Assembly (NCBI RefSeq): GCF_028550395.1
Contig: NZ_JAQQKW010000015.1
Coordinates: 1 to 58,605 of the forward strand
From: Asticcacaulis currens
GTDB taxonomy: Bacteria > Pseudomonadota > Alphaproteobacteria > Caulobacterales > Caulobacteraceae
DNA length: 58,605 nucleotides
Reading direction: 5' to 3'
The position numbers were made by a program, and so were the translations under genes. The notes beneath the pieces were generated by a model that saw nothing but the letters and a program-made list of their open reading frames with translations, was not told the DNA's origin and ran no database searches. Positions 7,542-14,985 of this stretch are shown piece by piece; within the stretch, counting starts at the first letter, position 1, and every line of letters begins with the position of its first letter.

Positions 7542-8014
7542 GACTGATCGGTATCCCACTGCGCCAAACCGGCGCTGATGCGGCGCATATAGTCGCCCAG
7601 CGCCTGACATTCCTCATCGCTGAGAATGGTCATCATGTCGGTGACGACGCCTGCCTGAACCGCCAGTGTGCGCTCAGTCAGTTCGCCTCCGGCCTTAGTC
7701 AGCCACAGGCGCCGTACCCGCTTATCCGCCGCGTCGCTTCGCCGCTCAATTAGCCCGCGTTTTTCCAGTTCAGGCAGTAACATCGAGAGATTGGAGCGAC
7801 CGACCAGCAGCCGTTGCGCCAGCTCATTCTGCGTCAGGCCTGCAAAGCGGTAGATATTGGCCAGAATATCGTGATGGGCCAGCCGCACGCCGAAGGGGGC
7901 CAGGCGTGTCGTCAGGGCCTTTTCGACCATTTGGTGCGCGCGGGCGACCGCGATCCAGTTGCGAAAGCGCGGCAAGTCCCAGGGGAGAGAGCCGGTGGGG
8001 GCAGGGTCCGTCAT
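7538..8014 (-). CDS. MarR-family transcriptional regulator
   Basis: This winged-helix protein of 158 residues has its recognition region in LTQNELAQRLLVGRSNLS followed by LEKRGLIERR and the wing DAADKRVRRLWLTKAG, all canonical MarR features. Long helices at both ends would form the dimer. It is transcribed away from the alpha/beta hydrolase at 8085. The 70-base gap holds two copies of GTTCAA-N2-TTGAAC, very likely its own operator, so autoregulation and repression of the hydrolase are expected. The ligand is unknown; many MarR proteins respond to phenolic or oxidising compounds. Confidence 0.9.
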   Translation of the reverse strand: MTDPAPTGSLPWDLPRFRNWIAVARAHQMVEKALTTRLAPFGVRLAHHDILANIYRFAGLTQNELAQRLLVGRSNLSMLLPELEKRGLIERRSDAADKRVRRLWLTKAGGELTERTLAVQAGVVTDMMTILSDEECQALGDYMRRISAGLAQWDTDQS

Positions 8015-8031
8015 TTCCGTCCTTGTTATTT

Positions 8032-8067
8032 GTTCAACTTTGAACTAATTATCGTTCAATCTTGAAC
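8032..8067. promoter_or_regulatory. Two identical palindromic operators between marR-type gene and hydrolase
   Basis: GTTCAACTTTGAAC at 8032-8045 and GTTCAATCTTGAAC at 8054-8067 share the perfect half-sites GTTCAA/TTGAAC with a 2-base centre. Their centres are 22 bp apart, about two helical turns, so two dimers would sit on one face of the DNA. The sites lie between the divergent start codons (8014 and 8085). Confidence 0.8.
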
Positions 8068-8084
8068 AGAATAGGCGCGGACCC

Positions 8085-8924
8085 ATGACGGTGCAACCGG
8101 ACTCCCTGACCGAAACGCCCAAGGCACAGGCCGACCGCCTGTTCGAGGTCTTCTGCACGCCGGAACCCTTGACGGAAGCGGCACAAAAAGGAATGGCGCG
8201 GGTCGCCTCGCGACTGAGCGCTGCTCTGGCGTTGCGCATTCCGTTTCAGGATGGTGAGCTTCAGGCCTATCGCTTTGTCGGGAACGGACGCGGAAGCGTC
8301 GTTCTGCTGCACGGCTGGACCGGTCAGGCGGCGGTAATGACCGCCTTTGTGGAGCCCTTGCTGGCCGCAGGCTTCGATGTCCTGGCGCTCGATTTTCCGG
8401 CGCATGGGCGCTCCGATGGTGAGCGCCTGCATGTGGCGTTGGGGGTAGCGGCCCTGCACGCGCTTCACGCCGTTACCGGTCCCTGGCATGGCGTGATTGC
8501 CCACTCGTTTGGCGGGGCAGTGGCCTTTGCGGCCCTGTCGGGTCTGGTCGGTGACCTGCCACCGCTGAGCTATGGGCGGCTGGTTTTGATCGCTGCCCCC
8601 TGTTCCATGCCGCGCGTCTTCGAGACCTTCGCCCGACGCCACGACCTGTCACCGGAGGCCACGCAGTCTCTCAAAGACCACGTCAAGCGCCTGACCGGCA
8701 ATCCGGTCGAAGCCTTTATGGGCGACGCCATTCTGCGCCAACACCCGGTGCCGACACTGGTCCTGCACGCGCCGGAGGATCAGGAGGTGCTGTTCCTCAG
8801 CGCGGAAAGCTTCGTCTCAGCCGGGCCGCATGTGAGCTTACATCCCTTGCCTGGACTGGGCCATCGCCGCATCCTCTATGCGAAGGAAACCGTGCAGGCC
8901 GCGACGGCCTTTATGGAGACCTAA
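8085..8924 (+). CDS. Alpha/beta hydrolase
   Basis: This protein of 279 residues has an oxyanion motif LLHGWTGQA, a nucleophile elbow AHSFGGA, a likely acid in HAPEDQEV and a catalytic histidine in GLGHRRIL: a complete alpha/beta-hydrolase triad. There is no signal peptide, so it acts in the cytoplasm. The substrate cannot be read from the sequence. Control by the divergent MarR regulator through the shared operators suggests it handles the compound sensed by that regulator or a related ester. A strong bidirectional terminator follows at once. Confidence 0.88.
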   Translation: MTVQPDSLTETPKAQADRLFEVFCTPEPLTEAAQKGMARVASRLSAALALRIPFQDGELQAYRFVGNGRGSVVLLHGWTGQAAVMTAFVEPLLAAGFDVLALDFPAHGRSDGERLHVALGVAALHALHAVTGPWHGVIAHSFGGAVAFAALSGLVGDLPPLSYGRLVLIAAPCSMPRVFETFARRHDLSPEATQSLKDHVKRLTGNPVEAFMGDAILRQHPVPTLVLHAPEDQEVLFLSAESFVSAGPHVSLHPLPGLGHRRILYAKETVQAATAFMET

Positions 8925-8954
8925 AAAAACCCCGCGGTTAAGGGCGGGGTTTTT
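8925..8954. terminator. Bidirectional terminator between convergent genes
   Basis: AAAAACCCCGC at 8925-8935 and GCGGGGTTTTT at 8944-8954 form an 11-bp perfect stem. It ends the hydrolase on the plus strand and the TonB receptor on the minus strand. Confidence 0.92.
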
Positions 8955-8973
8955 CTGTTCATCCGTAGGCGGA

Positions 8974-11940
8974 CTACCTCTTAAATTTGATGCTGACGAA
9001 GCCCGTGCGACCGATGACGTCAAAGACGCCCGATTGCCAGCCTTCGTCGCCGAAATAGGCCCCACCCGCTTCAGCCCCGGGATAACGTGGCGGTGCGGTG
9101 TCGAAGACATTGCTCAGGCCCACGCCCACGGCCACATTCTTCTTCAGATCATACCAGGCGTTGAAGTCGTGATACATGATCGACTTGGTACGGTAGGGGA
9201 AGTAGTTTTCGGGATTGATGGTGGTGTTCATCCGCATCGGCGAGAAGTAGCGGGCGCTCCAGCTCATCCACAGCGGCCCTCTCTGATAGGAGAGGCGCGT
9301 CACGCCCTTCCATTTCGGGAAACCGAAAATGCCAAGCGTGCTGGTGACGCTTTGCGGGTTGTCCGGGTCCGGCGTGATCTTGTTTTCCTTAAGGCGCGTA
9401 AAGACCATGTTGAGCGACACACGCCCGCTGTCGCTGCCCCAGCCCCACGAAGACAGGTCTGTGAAATAGTCTACCTCGACATCGACGCCCCGGTTGGTGC
9501 GCTTGGCCAGGTTGATATTCTGCTTGACGACGCGCAACAGGTTGTTGGTGCCGGCTTCGCGCACGACGAGGTTGCAGTAGGGATTGTTCTGCATCGGGGC
9601 ATCGACGCATTTGTTGATGATGGTCTGCGGCTCGACCGCGGCAATCACATTGCTGAGGTCAATATCGTAATAGTCCACCGACATCGTGAAGTTCTTCATG
9701 AAGCGCGGTTGGGCGACCAGTCCGACGGTCAGGGTCTTGGCCGTTTCGACCTCAAGATCCGGATTGCCCTTCTTTTCGACCTCGGTCCAAAGCCAGTACG
9801 AATTCTTGTTGGCCGGGTGCAAAGCCGCGCAGTTGGCGAGCGTGTCCTTGGTCGTTTCCGTGCGATAGGTCATGTAGTAGTTACACGGATCATAAAGCCA
9901 CTGTCCGCTGATCGACGAGGCGGTGAAGACCTCGCTGATGTTCGGGGCGCGCACCGCCTTGCCGTAGGTGGCCCGCAGTCGCAGGTCACGCACCGGAGCG
10001 TATTGCAGGCCGTATTTCCAGGACGTCGTCTTGCCCGCCGTCGAATAGTCCGAGGCGCGAACGGCGGCATCTACCGAAAGCTTATAGGCAAAGGGCAGAT
10101 CCGCCAGGATCGGCACACTCAGTTCGCCGAAGATTTCCTTCACATCATACTCACCGCGCAGCGGGTTCTGTACGACGCCATAGTCGGGCACATAGGCCGG
10201 GTCTTCGGGATTATACTCGGCAACAGCCCCGATGAAGTTCTTTTCCTTACGGTATTCACCGCCGATCACCGCCTGCACCTCACCAGCGGGCAGGGTGAAA
10301 AGCCCGCCCGTGGCGTAGGCAGAGACCACCTGCTGTTCCAGCGTGGAAACCGACTCTGAAGGGTTAAAAGTCAGGTATCTGATAACGTCCTGCGTCAGCG
10401 GTTTGAACGGATTTAGCGGCACGCAATTGGGGTCATTATTGGTGGGGTCGGCGTCGGCATTGACGCCGCACACCGGCTTGCCCCCCGGACCTGAGACGGC
10501 ATCCAGCGCGCGCATATAGCGTTCGTTGGAGACGGCATTGCGGTCTTGGGTGCGTTCTTCGGTCTTGCCGTAGGAGTAGTAGGCCGACCAGTTCCAGTCG
10601 TGGCCTGCGAACAATGCGGGCAGGTTGCCGTCAAAGCCCGTGACGATTTGCGACAGATCCCGCTGATAATAGGAGCTCGACTTACCGATTTCGGGGAAGT
10701 TCCGCGCGAAGGCGACATAGGGCAGACTGCCCCCATTCGCCGCAATCATCTCCTGGGTGATGAAGGGGTTGCCTTCATAGAGCCAGTTGGACGCCCCTTC
10801 CCACCACATGCCATATTCGCCGTGCGATTTGTTCGTGGCGTAGTCCATTTCGAGGAAGTAGCGCAGGTTTGAGGTCAGCTCATAGTTGAGAGTGCCGTGC
10901 GCGATGAAGCGGTCATTCGGTACAGACAATAGCCAGTTATCATAGCGACCACCGTATTCGCCGCCATCCGTTTCCAGATTGGCCACGCTTTCGGGGCGGC
11001 TGAGGTCGTAGGTGTTCTTAAGAATGCCGCTTGGCCCCAGAATGGGGGCGCGCATGGTGCCGTCGTCATTGAAGGTATAGACCTTGCGTCCCAGTAGCAC
11101 CTGAGCGCGCGGCGAATAGCCAAGATTGCGGCGGCCGTCGATGATATAGTTGACCGCCGTAGGCCCCGAACCGAGGCGGCCCCACCACGGATTGCCCGTC
11201 GCCGTCCAGGGACGGTCCTGCCCGCCGACCGTGCCGTCGGATTTGCCGTAATAGCCGAACAGGGTGAAGTTGCCTTTGCCTTCGGCGAAATTCTTCCCCC
11301 ACAAAAGATCCACATCGTAGCTCGGCATATCGTTACGTGCCGAATTGCCGTAGCGGATATTGCTGTCGATCCCCTCAAAATTCTTGCGCAGGATAAAGTT
11401 GGCGACGCCAGCCACCGCGTCGGCCCCATATAGCGCTGAGGCCCCGCCGGTGATCACTTCGACGCGCTCCACGAGGCTTGACGGGATGGTGGAAATATCG
11501 ACCGCCGATGACCCCGGCGCGCCGGGCACATGGCGGCGGCCATTGACGAGGACAAGGGTCCGCTTGGTGCCAAGACCCCGCAGGTCGAGCGCGTTCAGAC
11601 CCGGATGGCTCTGGTCCATCGAATCCTTGTCACGGTTGGTATTGCTCGTCTGATCGCTCTGGCTGATGACGAGCGCAGGCAACTGATTGACGAGGTCGGC
11701 GATCTGGCGCGGGGAATTTTTCTGGATGGTGTCAGAGGTGATGACCGAGGTCGGCGTGGCGCTCTGTGCGCCGCGTAAGCGAATGCGGGTGCCTGTAACG
11801 ACGACCTCTTCGACGGCCTCTTCGGCCTTGTCCGTCTTGGTCTTCTTGTCGCTCTGGGCGTGGGCTGCGGGCGTGACCGTGAGGATCAGCCCGATCGCTG
11901 AGCCATGCAGCAGATATCTGAGAAATGAGGATGTATTCAT
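8974..11940 (-). CDS. TonB-dependent outer-membrane receptor
   Basis: This protein of 988 residues has a signal peptide ending in AAHAQ, a TonB box-like EEVVVTGTRIR, and a plug domain with LRGLGTKRTLVLVNGRR and VEVITGGASALYGADAVAG. A long beta-barrel follows and ends in the aromatic-lysine-arginine terminus GFVSIKFKR. It belongs to the large receptors expanded in Caulobacter and Xanthomonas for oligosaccharides and other big nutrients; the substrate is unknown. I chose ATG 11940 because of the signal peptide and the GGTGGAG ribosome site; the frame is open further upstream. It has no transporter or hydrolase in its own unit. A GCTAAC-containing stretch lies just upstream at about 11966-11975, similar to part of the site ahead of the second receptor. 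Confidence 0.93.
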   Translation of the reverse strand: MNTSSFLRYLLHGSAIGLILTVTPAAHAQSDKKTKTDKAEEAVEEVVVTGTRIRLRGAQSATPTSVITSDTIQKNSPRQIADLVNQLPALVISQSDQTSNTNRDKDSMDQSHPGLNALDLRGLGTKRTLVLVNGRRHVPGAPGSSAVDISTIPSSLVERVEVITGGASALYGADAVAGVANFILRKNFEGIDSNIRYGNSARNDMPSYDVDLLWGKNFAEGKGNFTLFGYYGKSDGTVGGQDRPWTATGNPWWGRLGSGPTAVNYIIDGRRNLGYSPRAQVLLGRKVYTFNDDGTMRAPILGPSGILKNTYDLSRPESVANLETDGGEYGGRYDNWLLSVPNDRFIAHGTLNYELTSNLRYFLEMDYATNKSHGEYGMWWEGASNWLYEGNPFITQEMIAANGGSLPYVAFARNFPEIGKSSSYYQRDLSQIVTGFDGNLPALFAGHDWNWSAYYSYGKTEERTQDRNAVSNERYMRALDAVSGPGGKPVCGVNADADPTNNDPNCVPLNPFKPLTQDVIRYLTFNPSESVSTLEQQVVSAYATGGLFTLPAGEVQAVIGGEYRKEKNFIGAVAEYNPEDPAYVPDYGVVQNPLRGEYDVKEIFGELSVPILADLPFAYKLSVDAAVRASDYSTAGKTTSWKYGLQYAPVRDLRLRATYGKAVRAPNISEVFTASSISGQWLYDPCNYYMTYRTETTKDTLANCAALHPANKNSYWLWTEVEKKGNPDLEVETAKTLTVGLVAQPRFMKNFTMSVDYYDIDLSNVIAAVEPQTIINKCVDAPMQNNPYCNLVVREAGTNNLLRVVKQNINLAKRTNRGVDVEVDYFTDLSSWGWGSDSGRVSLNMVFTRLKENKITPDPDNPQSVTSTLGIFGFPKWKGVTRLSYQRGPLWMSWSARYFSPMRMNTTINPENYFPYRTKSIMYHDFNAWYDLKKNVAVGVGLSNVFDTAPPRYPGAEAGGAYFGDEGWQSGVFDVIGRTGFVSIKFKR

Positions 11941-12070
11941 GATTGCGCTCCACCGGAAGTGGGGGAACGCTAACGACGTATTTGTATATTGGCTACTGTA
12001 TACGATGTAATGTTTTTCATTTGTAATATTTGTGTGTCTGGCTTGCAACACGCGTGCGACAGGGCCTGTA

Positions 12071-12100
12071 AAAAACCCCGCCGGTAAAGACGGGGTTTTT
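12071..12100 (-). terminator. Terminator after the DUF1328 gene
   Basis: AAAAACCCCG at 12071-12080 pairs with CGGGGTTTTT at 12091-12100 around a 10-base loop. On the minus strand it follows the DUF1328 gene and isolates it from the TonB receptor. Confidence 0.88.
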
Positions 12101-12119
12101 CATCAGCGTATCAATAGCT

Positions 12120-12302
12120 TCACATCGGTGGGCTTGAGCGACGCCCTGTCAGCGCACTGTAGACCAGACCCGCGATAAACAGCACCACAAAAACGACGGC
12201 GATGAACTTGGCGATATCGGCAAACGTGCCCGCGAGGCCCGTAAAGCCGAACAGGGCGGCCACGACCGCCAGAATGAAGAAGGTGATGACCCATCTCAGC
12301 AT
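12120..12302 (-). CDS. DUF1328 (YtjA-like) small membrane protein
   Basis: This protein of 60 residues has two hydrophobic helices (about 4-22 and 28-49) and the typical DUF1328 opening MLRWVITFFILAVVAALFGF. Family members are small inner-membrane proteins of unknown function, often stress-induced. A GGAG ribosome site precedes the ATG by about nine bases. It stands alone between its own terminator and that of the KdpE-like gene. Confidence 0.9.
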   Translation of the reverse strand: MLRWVITFFILAVVAALFGFTGLAGTFADIAKFIAVVFVVLFIAGLVYSALTGRRSSPPM

Positions 12303-12420
12303 TGGAAGATCTCCATAAGAACATTAGTGGCTGAGTTCATCATCGCGCCCTGCCTGTAAGGATACAAAACGGGGTAAAGTCTGCGTCCGTAAGCGCCGGG
12401 TAAGGCGCAGGCAAAGGCTC

Positions 12421-12462
12421 AAAAAAACAAACGGCGGCCCCTGGGGAAGGGGGCCGCCGTTT
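12421..12462 (-). terminator. Strong terminator of the KdpE-like gene
   Basis: A 13-bp perfect stem (12429-12441 with 12450-12462) is flanked on the low-coordinate side by seven A residues and ACAA, which read as a U tract on the minus strand. Confidence 0.93.
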
Positions 12463-12527
12463 CTTCGCAGGGAGGCAGCCAAAGGGCGATGGGGGCGCCG
12501 CCCTTATGGGACCTGATCCGGGGATGA

Positions 12528-13235
12528 TCAGGCCGCGGTTTCGGCAACGATCTCCATGCGGTAACCGATACCGGATTCCGAGACGATGGACTTCGACAAC
12601 CCCGGCTTGGTCTCCAGCTTTTCGCGCACCTGACCGATATAGACGCGCAGATACTGGGTATCGTCCACGTGGGCCGGGCCCCAGACTTCCTTGAGGATCT
12701 GTTTGTGCGTGAGCATACGGCCACGATTGACGAGGAAGAAGCGCAACAGGTCATATTCCTTCGGCGTGAAGGGCACCTTCTTTTCGTCGATGAACACTTC
12801 GTGGCGCACCAGATCCATTCGGATCGGGCCGTTGACCACATCAGGTTCACCCACTTCGCGTACGACCGATTTGCGCAGATTGGCGTTAATGCGCGCCAGC
12901 AGGACTTCGGCCGAAAACGGTTTGGTCACATAGTCGTCCGCACCCAGGTTGAGGGCCGGCGCCGCGTCCATGTCTTCTGAGCGCGCGGTGAGTACGATGA
13001 TCGGCACATTCGACCACTGACGGATGGTCTGAATGACCTCCTTGCCGTCGATATCCGGCAGGCCCAGATCGAGCAGGATCAGGTCAGGTTTGACCGAAGC
13101 TGACAAGCGAATGGCCTGCTTTCCGTTCTCGCTCTCGACGACCTTGAAATCGGCGACATCGAGAAAGATGTTCAGCATCTTGCGGATTTCGTCTTCGTCA
13201 TCGACCACAAGTATGGTGTTCTTCTTTTCGATCAT
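12528..13235 (-). CDS. KdpE-like OmpR-family response regulator
   Basis: This protein of about 235 residues has a receiver domain with phosphoacceptor in LLDLGLPDIDG, VLTARSED and lysine in YVTKPFSAEVLLARI. A winged-helix output domain follows, with VPFTPKEYDLLRFFLVN, LTHKQILKEVWG and YLRVYIGQVREKLE; these are KdpE hallmarks. KdpE normally activates the potassium pump genes kdpFABC, which are not here. The soluble KdpD-like kinase at 6735-7541 is the best candidate partner despite 5 kb and opposite strands. I chose ATG 13235 with a GAAGAG ribosome site; the frame is open to 13256. The unit ends in a strong terminator. Confidence 0.9.
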   Translation of the reverse strand: MIEKKNTILVVDDEDEIRKMLNIFLDVADFKVVESENGKQAIRLSASVKPDLILLDLGLPDIDGKEVIQTIRQWSNVPIIVLTARSEDMDAAPALNLGADDYVTKPFSAEVLLARINANLRKSVVREVGEPDVVNGPIRMDLVRHEVFIDEKKVPFTPKEYDLLRFFLVNRGRMLTHKQILKEVWGPAHVDDTQYLRVYIGQVREKLETKPGLSKSIVSESGIGYRMEIVAETAA

Positions 13236-13358
13236 AAGGCGTCTCTTCGCAGGCAAAGGGGTGTTAAAACCCGTATTTACTATGAGCTTATGGGTAGCGT
13301 CCCAAAAATAAAAATTAAATGTGTGCGTCCGGACAGGGTTTTAAAGACCAGATAGAGT

Positions 13359-14858
13359 TCATAGAGCACGGCAATGCTTGGCGATATAATCGGCATGATC
13401 AGGCAGGCCTTCCGCCGCCCGCCCTATGATGGTACGCAGATTAGCGAGATAGTCCTTGCGCGCCGCTTCGGGCACAGCGCCCACAAACGGGTGCGCGGCG
13501 GTGGGTCGAATATTCTGGCCCACCATGACCTGAAGCCACGCGGGAAGCTGGAACAGGTCGTTGGGATTGGGCTGAATCACTCCGGAGGCGCGAAACAAGG
13601 CTATCTTCTGCGCCAGACTCTCCGGAATGGACATGTGACGCATCTGATCCCAGAAGGGTTCGCCATGCCGCTCATTGGCATGGTAGTGCAAGACGATAAA
13701 ATCGCGGATCAGCTCGAATTCCAGCGCGCTCTGACGGTTATACTCGGCCACCACAGACGGGTCGAAACCGGCGTTTGGGAAGAGCGTAATCAGGCGCGCA
13801 ATACCCGACTGGATAAGGTGGATGGAGGTCGATTCCAATGGCTCGATAAAGCCCGAAGACAGACCGAGCGCGATAACATTGCCATTCCACTGCAGGCGCC
13901 GCCGCCCGGTTTCAAAACGAATGAGACGCGGATCGGCCAGCGCCTTGCCATCCAGCCGCGACAACAGACGGGTCGCGGCCTCGTCCTCTGAAACATGGTC
14001 GCTGCAAAAAACGTAACCATTGCCGGTACGGTGCTGTAGCGGGATGCGCCACTGCCAGCCGGCCTCGCGGGCAATAGACCGTGTGTAGGGGGTGAGCGGG
14101 GAAACGCTTTCGCAAGGCACGGCAAAGGCGCGGTCGCACGGCAGAAGGTCCTTATAGCTTTCGAAGCCGGTCTTAAGCGCGCCTTCGATCAAAAGGCCGC
14201 GAAAGCCGGAACAGTCGATAAACAGATCCCCCTCAAGCGTTTGCCCATCCTCAAGACTAAGGCGCGTCACATGGCCGGTCTCGGGGTTGAGCGCGATATC
14301 GCGAATGCGTCCTTCGATTCGTCTGGCCCCTTTGCCTTCGGCCAGCCGGCGCAGATAAAGGGCATAGAGCGAGGCATCGAAATGATAGGCGTAGGGTATG
14401 CCAGGCAACGGCGTGTTGGGAATCTGGTTGAGGGGGGCGAAGCGGTTGGCGAAGGCGGCGCGTTCATTCAGCGAATAAGCCCAAAGGTCTTCGTCTTGAC
14501 CGTCAAGATGCGCCTGAAGCCAGTAGTGATGAAACGGTACAGAGCCCAGATCACGGCCCAGCGTGCCAAAGGCGTGCATGTAGCTGTGGCCCTCGTGCCG
14601 CCAGCCGTCAAAGGCGATGCCGAGCTTTATGGTACCCTTTGTTTCACGCAGGAACTCGTTTTCGTCGAGGCGCAAAAGGGCATTGAAATGCGCAATCATC
14701 GGAATCGTTGCCTCGCCGACGCCGACCGAGCCAATCTCTTCCGATTCAATAAGCGTAATGCAGAGCCTTTCCCCCATAATCTGCGACAGGGCGGCGGCGG
14801 TCATCCATCCGGCTGTGCCGCCGCCGGCAATAACGATGCGTTTGATTATATCGACCAT
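13359..14858 (-). CDS. Tryptophan-halogenase-like FAD protein
   Basis: The protein has 499 residues. The FAD-binding motif GGGTAGWMTA is at the N-terminus (about residue 11), GVGEATIP comes near residue 50, the catalytic-type lysine lies in TKGTIKLGI, and the family signatures WQWRIP and FIEPLESTSIHL are present. Flavin-dependent halogenases use FADH2, oxygen and chloride. In Caulobacter, Sphingomonas and relatives, however, copies next to TonB receptors are common and their substrate is unproven, so halogenation of tryptophan is not implied. It lies 127 bases downstream of the receptor gene, beyond a hairpin terminator. The start at ATG 14858 follows GAGGA by five bases. Confidence 0.9.
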   Translation of the reverse strand: MVDIIKRIVIAGGGTAGWMTAAALSQIMGERLCITLIESEEIGSVGVGEATIPMIAHFNALLRLDENEFLRETKGTIKLGIAFDGWRHEGHSYMHAFGTLGRDLGSVPFHHYWLQAHLDGQDEDLWAYSLNERAAFANRFAPLNQIPNTPLPGIPYAYHFDASLYALYLRRLAEGKGARRIEGRIRDIALNPETGHVTRLSLEDGQTLEGDLFIDCSGFRGLLIEGALKTGFESYKDLLPCDRAFAVPCESVSPLTPYTRSIAREAGWQWRIPLQHRTGNGYVFCSDHVSEDEAATRLLSRLDGKALADPRLIRFETGRRRLQWNGNVIALGLSSGFIEPLESTSIHLIQSGIARLITLFPNAGFDPSVVAEYNRQSALEFELIRDFIVLHYHANERHGEPFWDQMRHMSIPESLAQKIALFRASGVIQPNPNDLFQLPAWLQVMVGQNIRPTAAHPFVGAVPEAARKDYLANLRTIIGRAAEGLPDHADYIAKHCRAL

Positions 14859-14903
14859 GCCTGTCCTCAGGGAAATCCATGCCATGCGAGGGGTGCGGAA
14901 ATG

Positions 14904-14970
14904 AAAACACCCGCCGAAGCGGGTGTCCAGTCTCCGGTCAGTGACGCGTTTAGCGCCTGACTGACCGGAG
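14904..14970 (-). terminator. Terminator/attenuator and large inverted repeat between receptor and halogenase genes
   Basis: ACACCCGC at 14907-14914 pairs with GCGGGTGT at 14919-14926 and is followed on the minus strand by TTTC. Just before it in transcription order, CTCCGGTCAG at 14932-14941 pairs perfectly with 14961-14970. The two stems lie between the TonB receptor stop and the halogenase start and could lower the level of the second gene. Confidence 0.65.
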
Positions 14971-14985
14971 GGATGTTCTGAACGA

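Noticed and set aside
8878-10359. Long plus-strand open frame (493 codons) opposite the first TonB receptor
   Set aside because: It lies antisense to a clear receptor gene, has arginine- and valine-rich composition typical of antisense frames in GC-rich DNA, and has no motif or ribosome site.
13359-14858. Halogenated natural-product gene cluster
   Set aside because: Apart from the halogenase-like gene there are no synthetase, terpene or other biosynthetic genes; receptor and sugar genes surround it.
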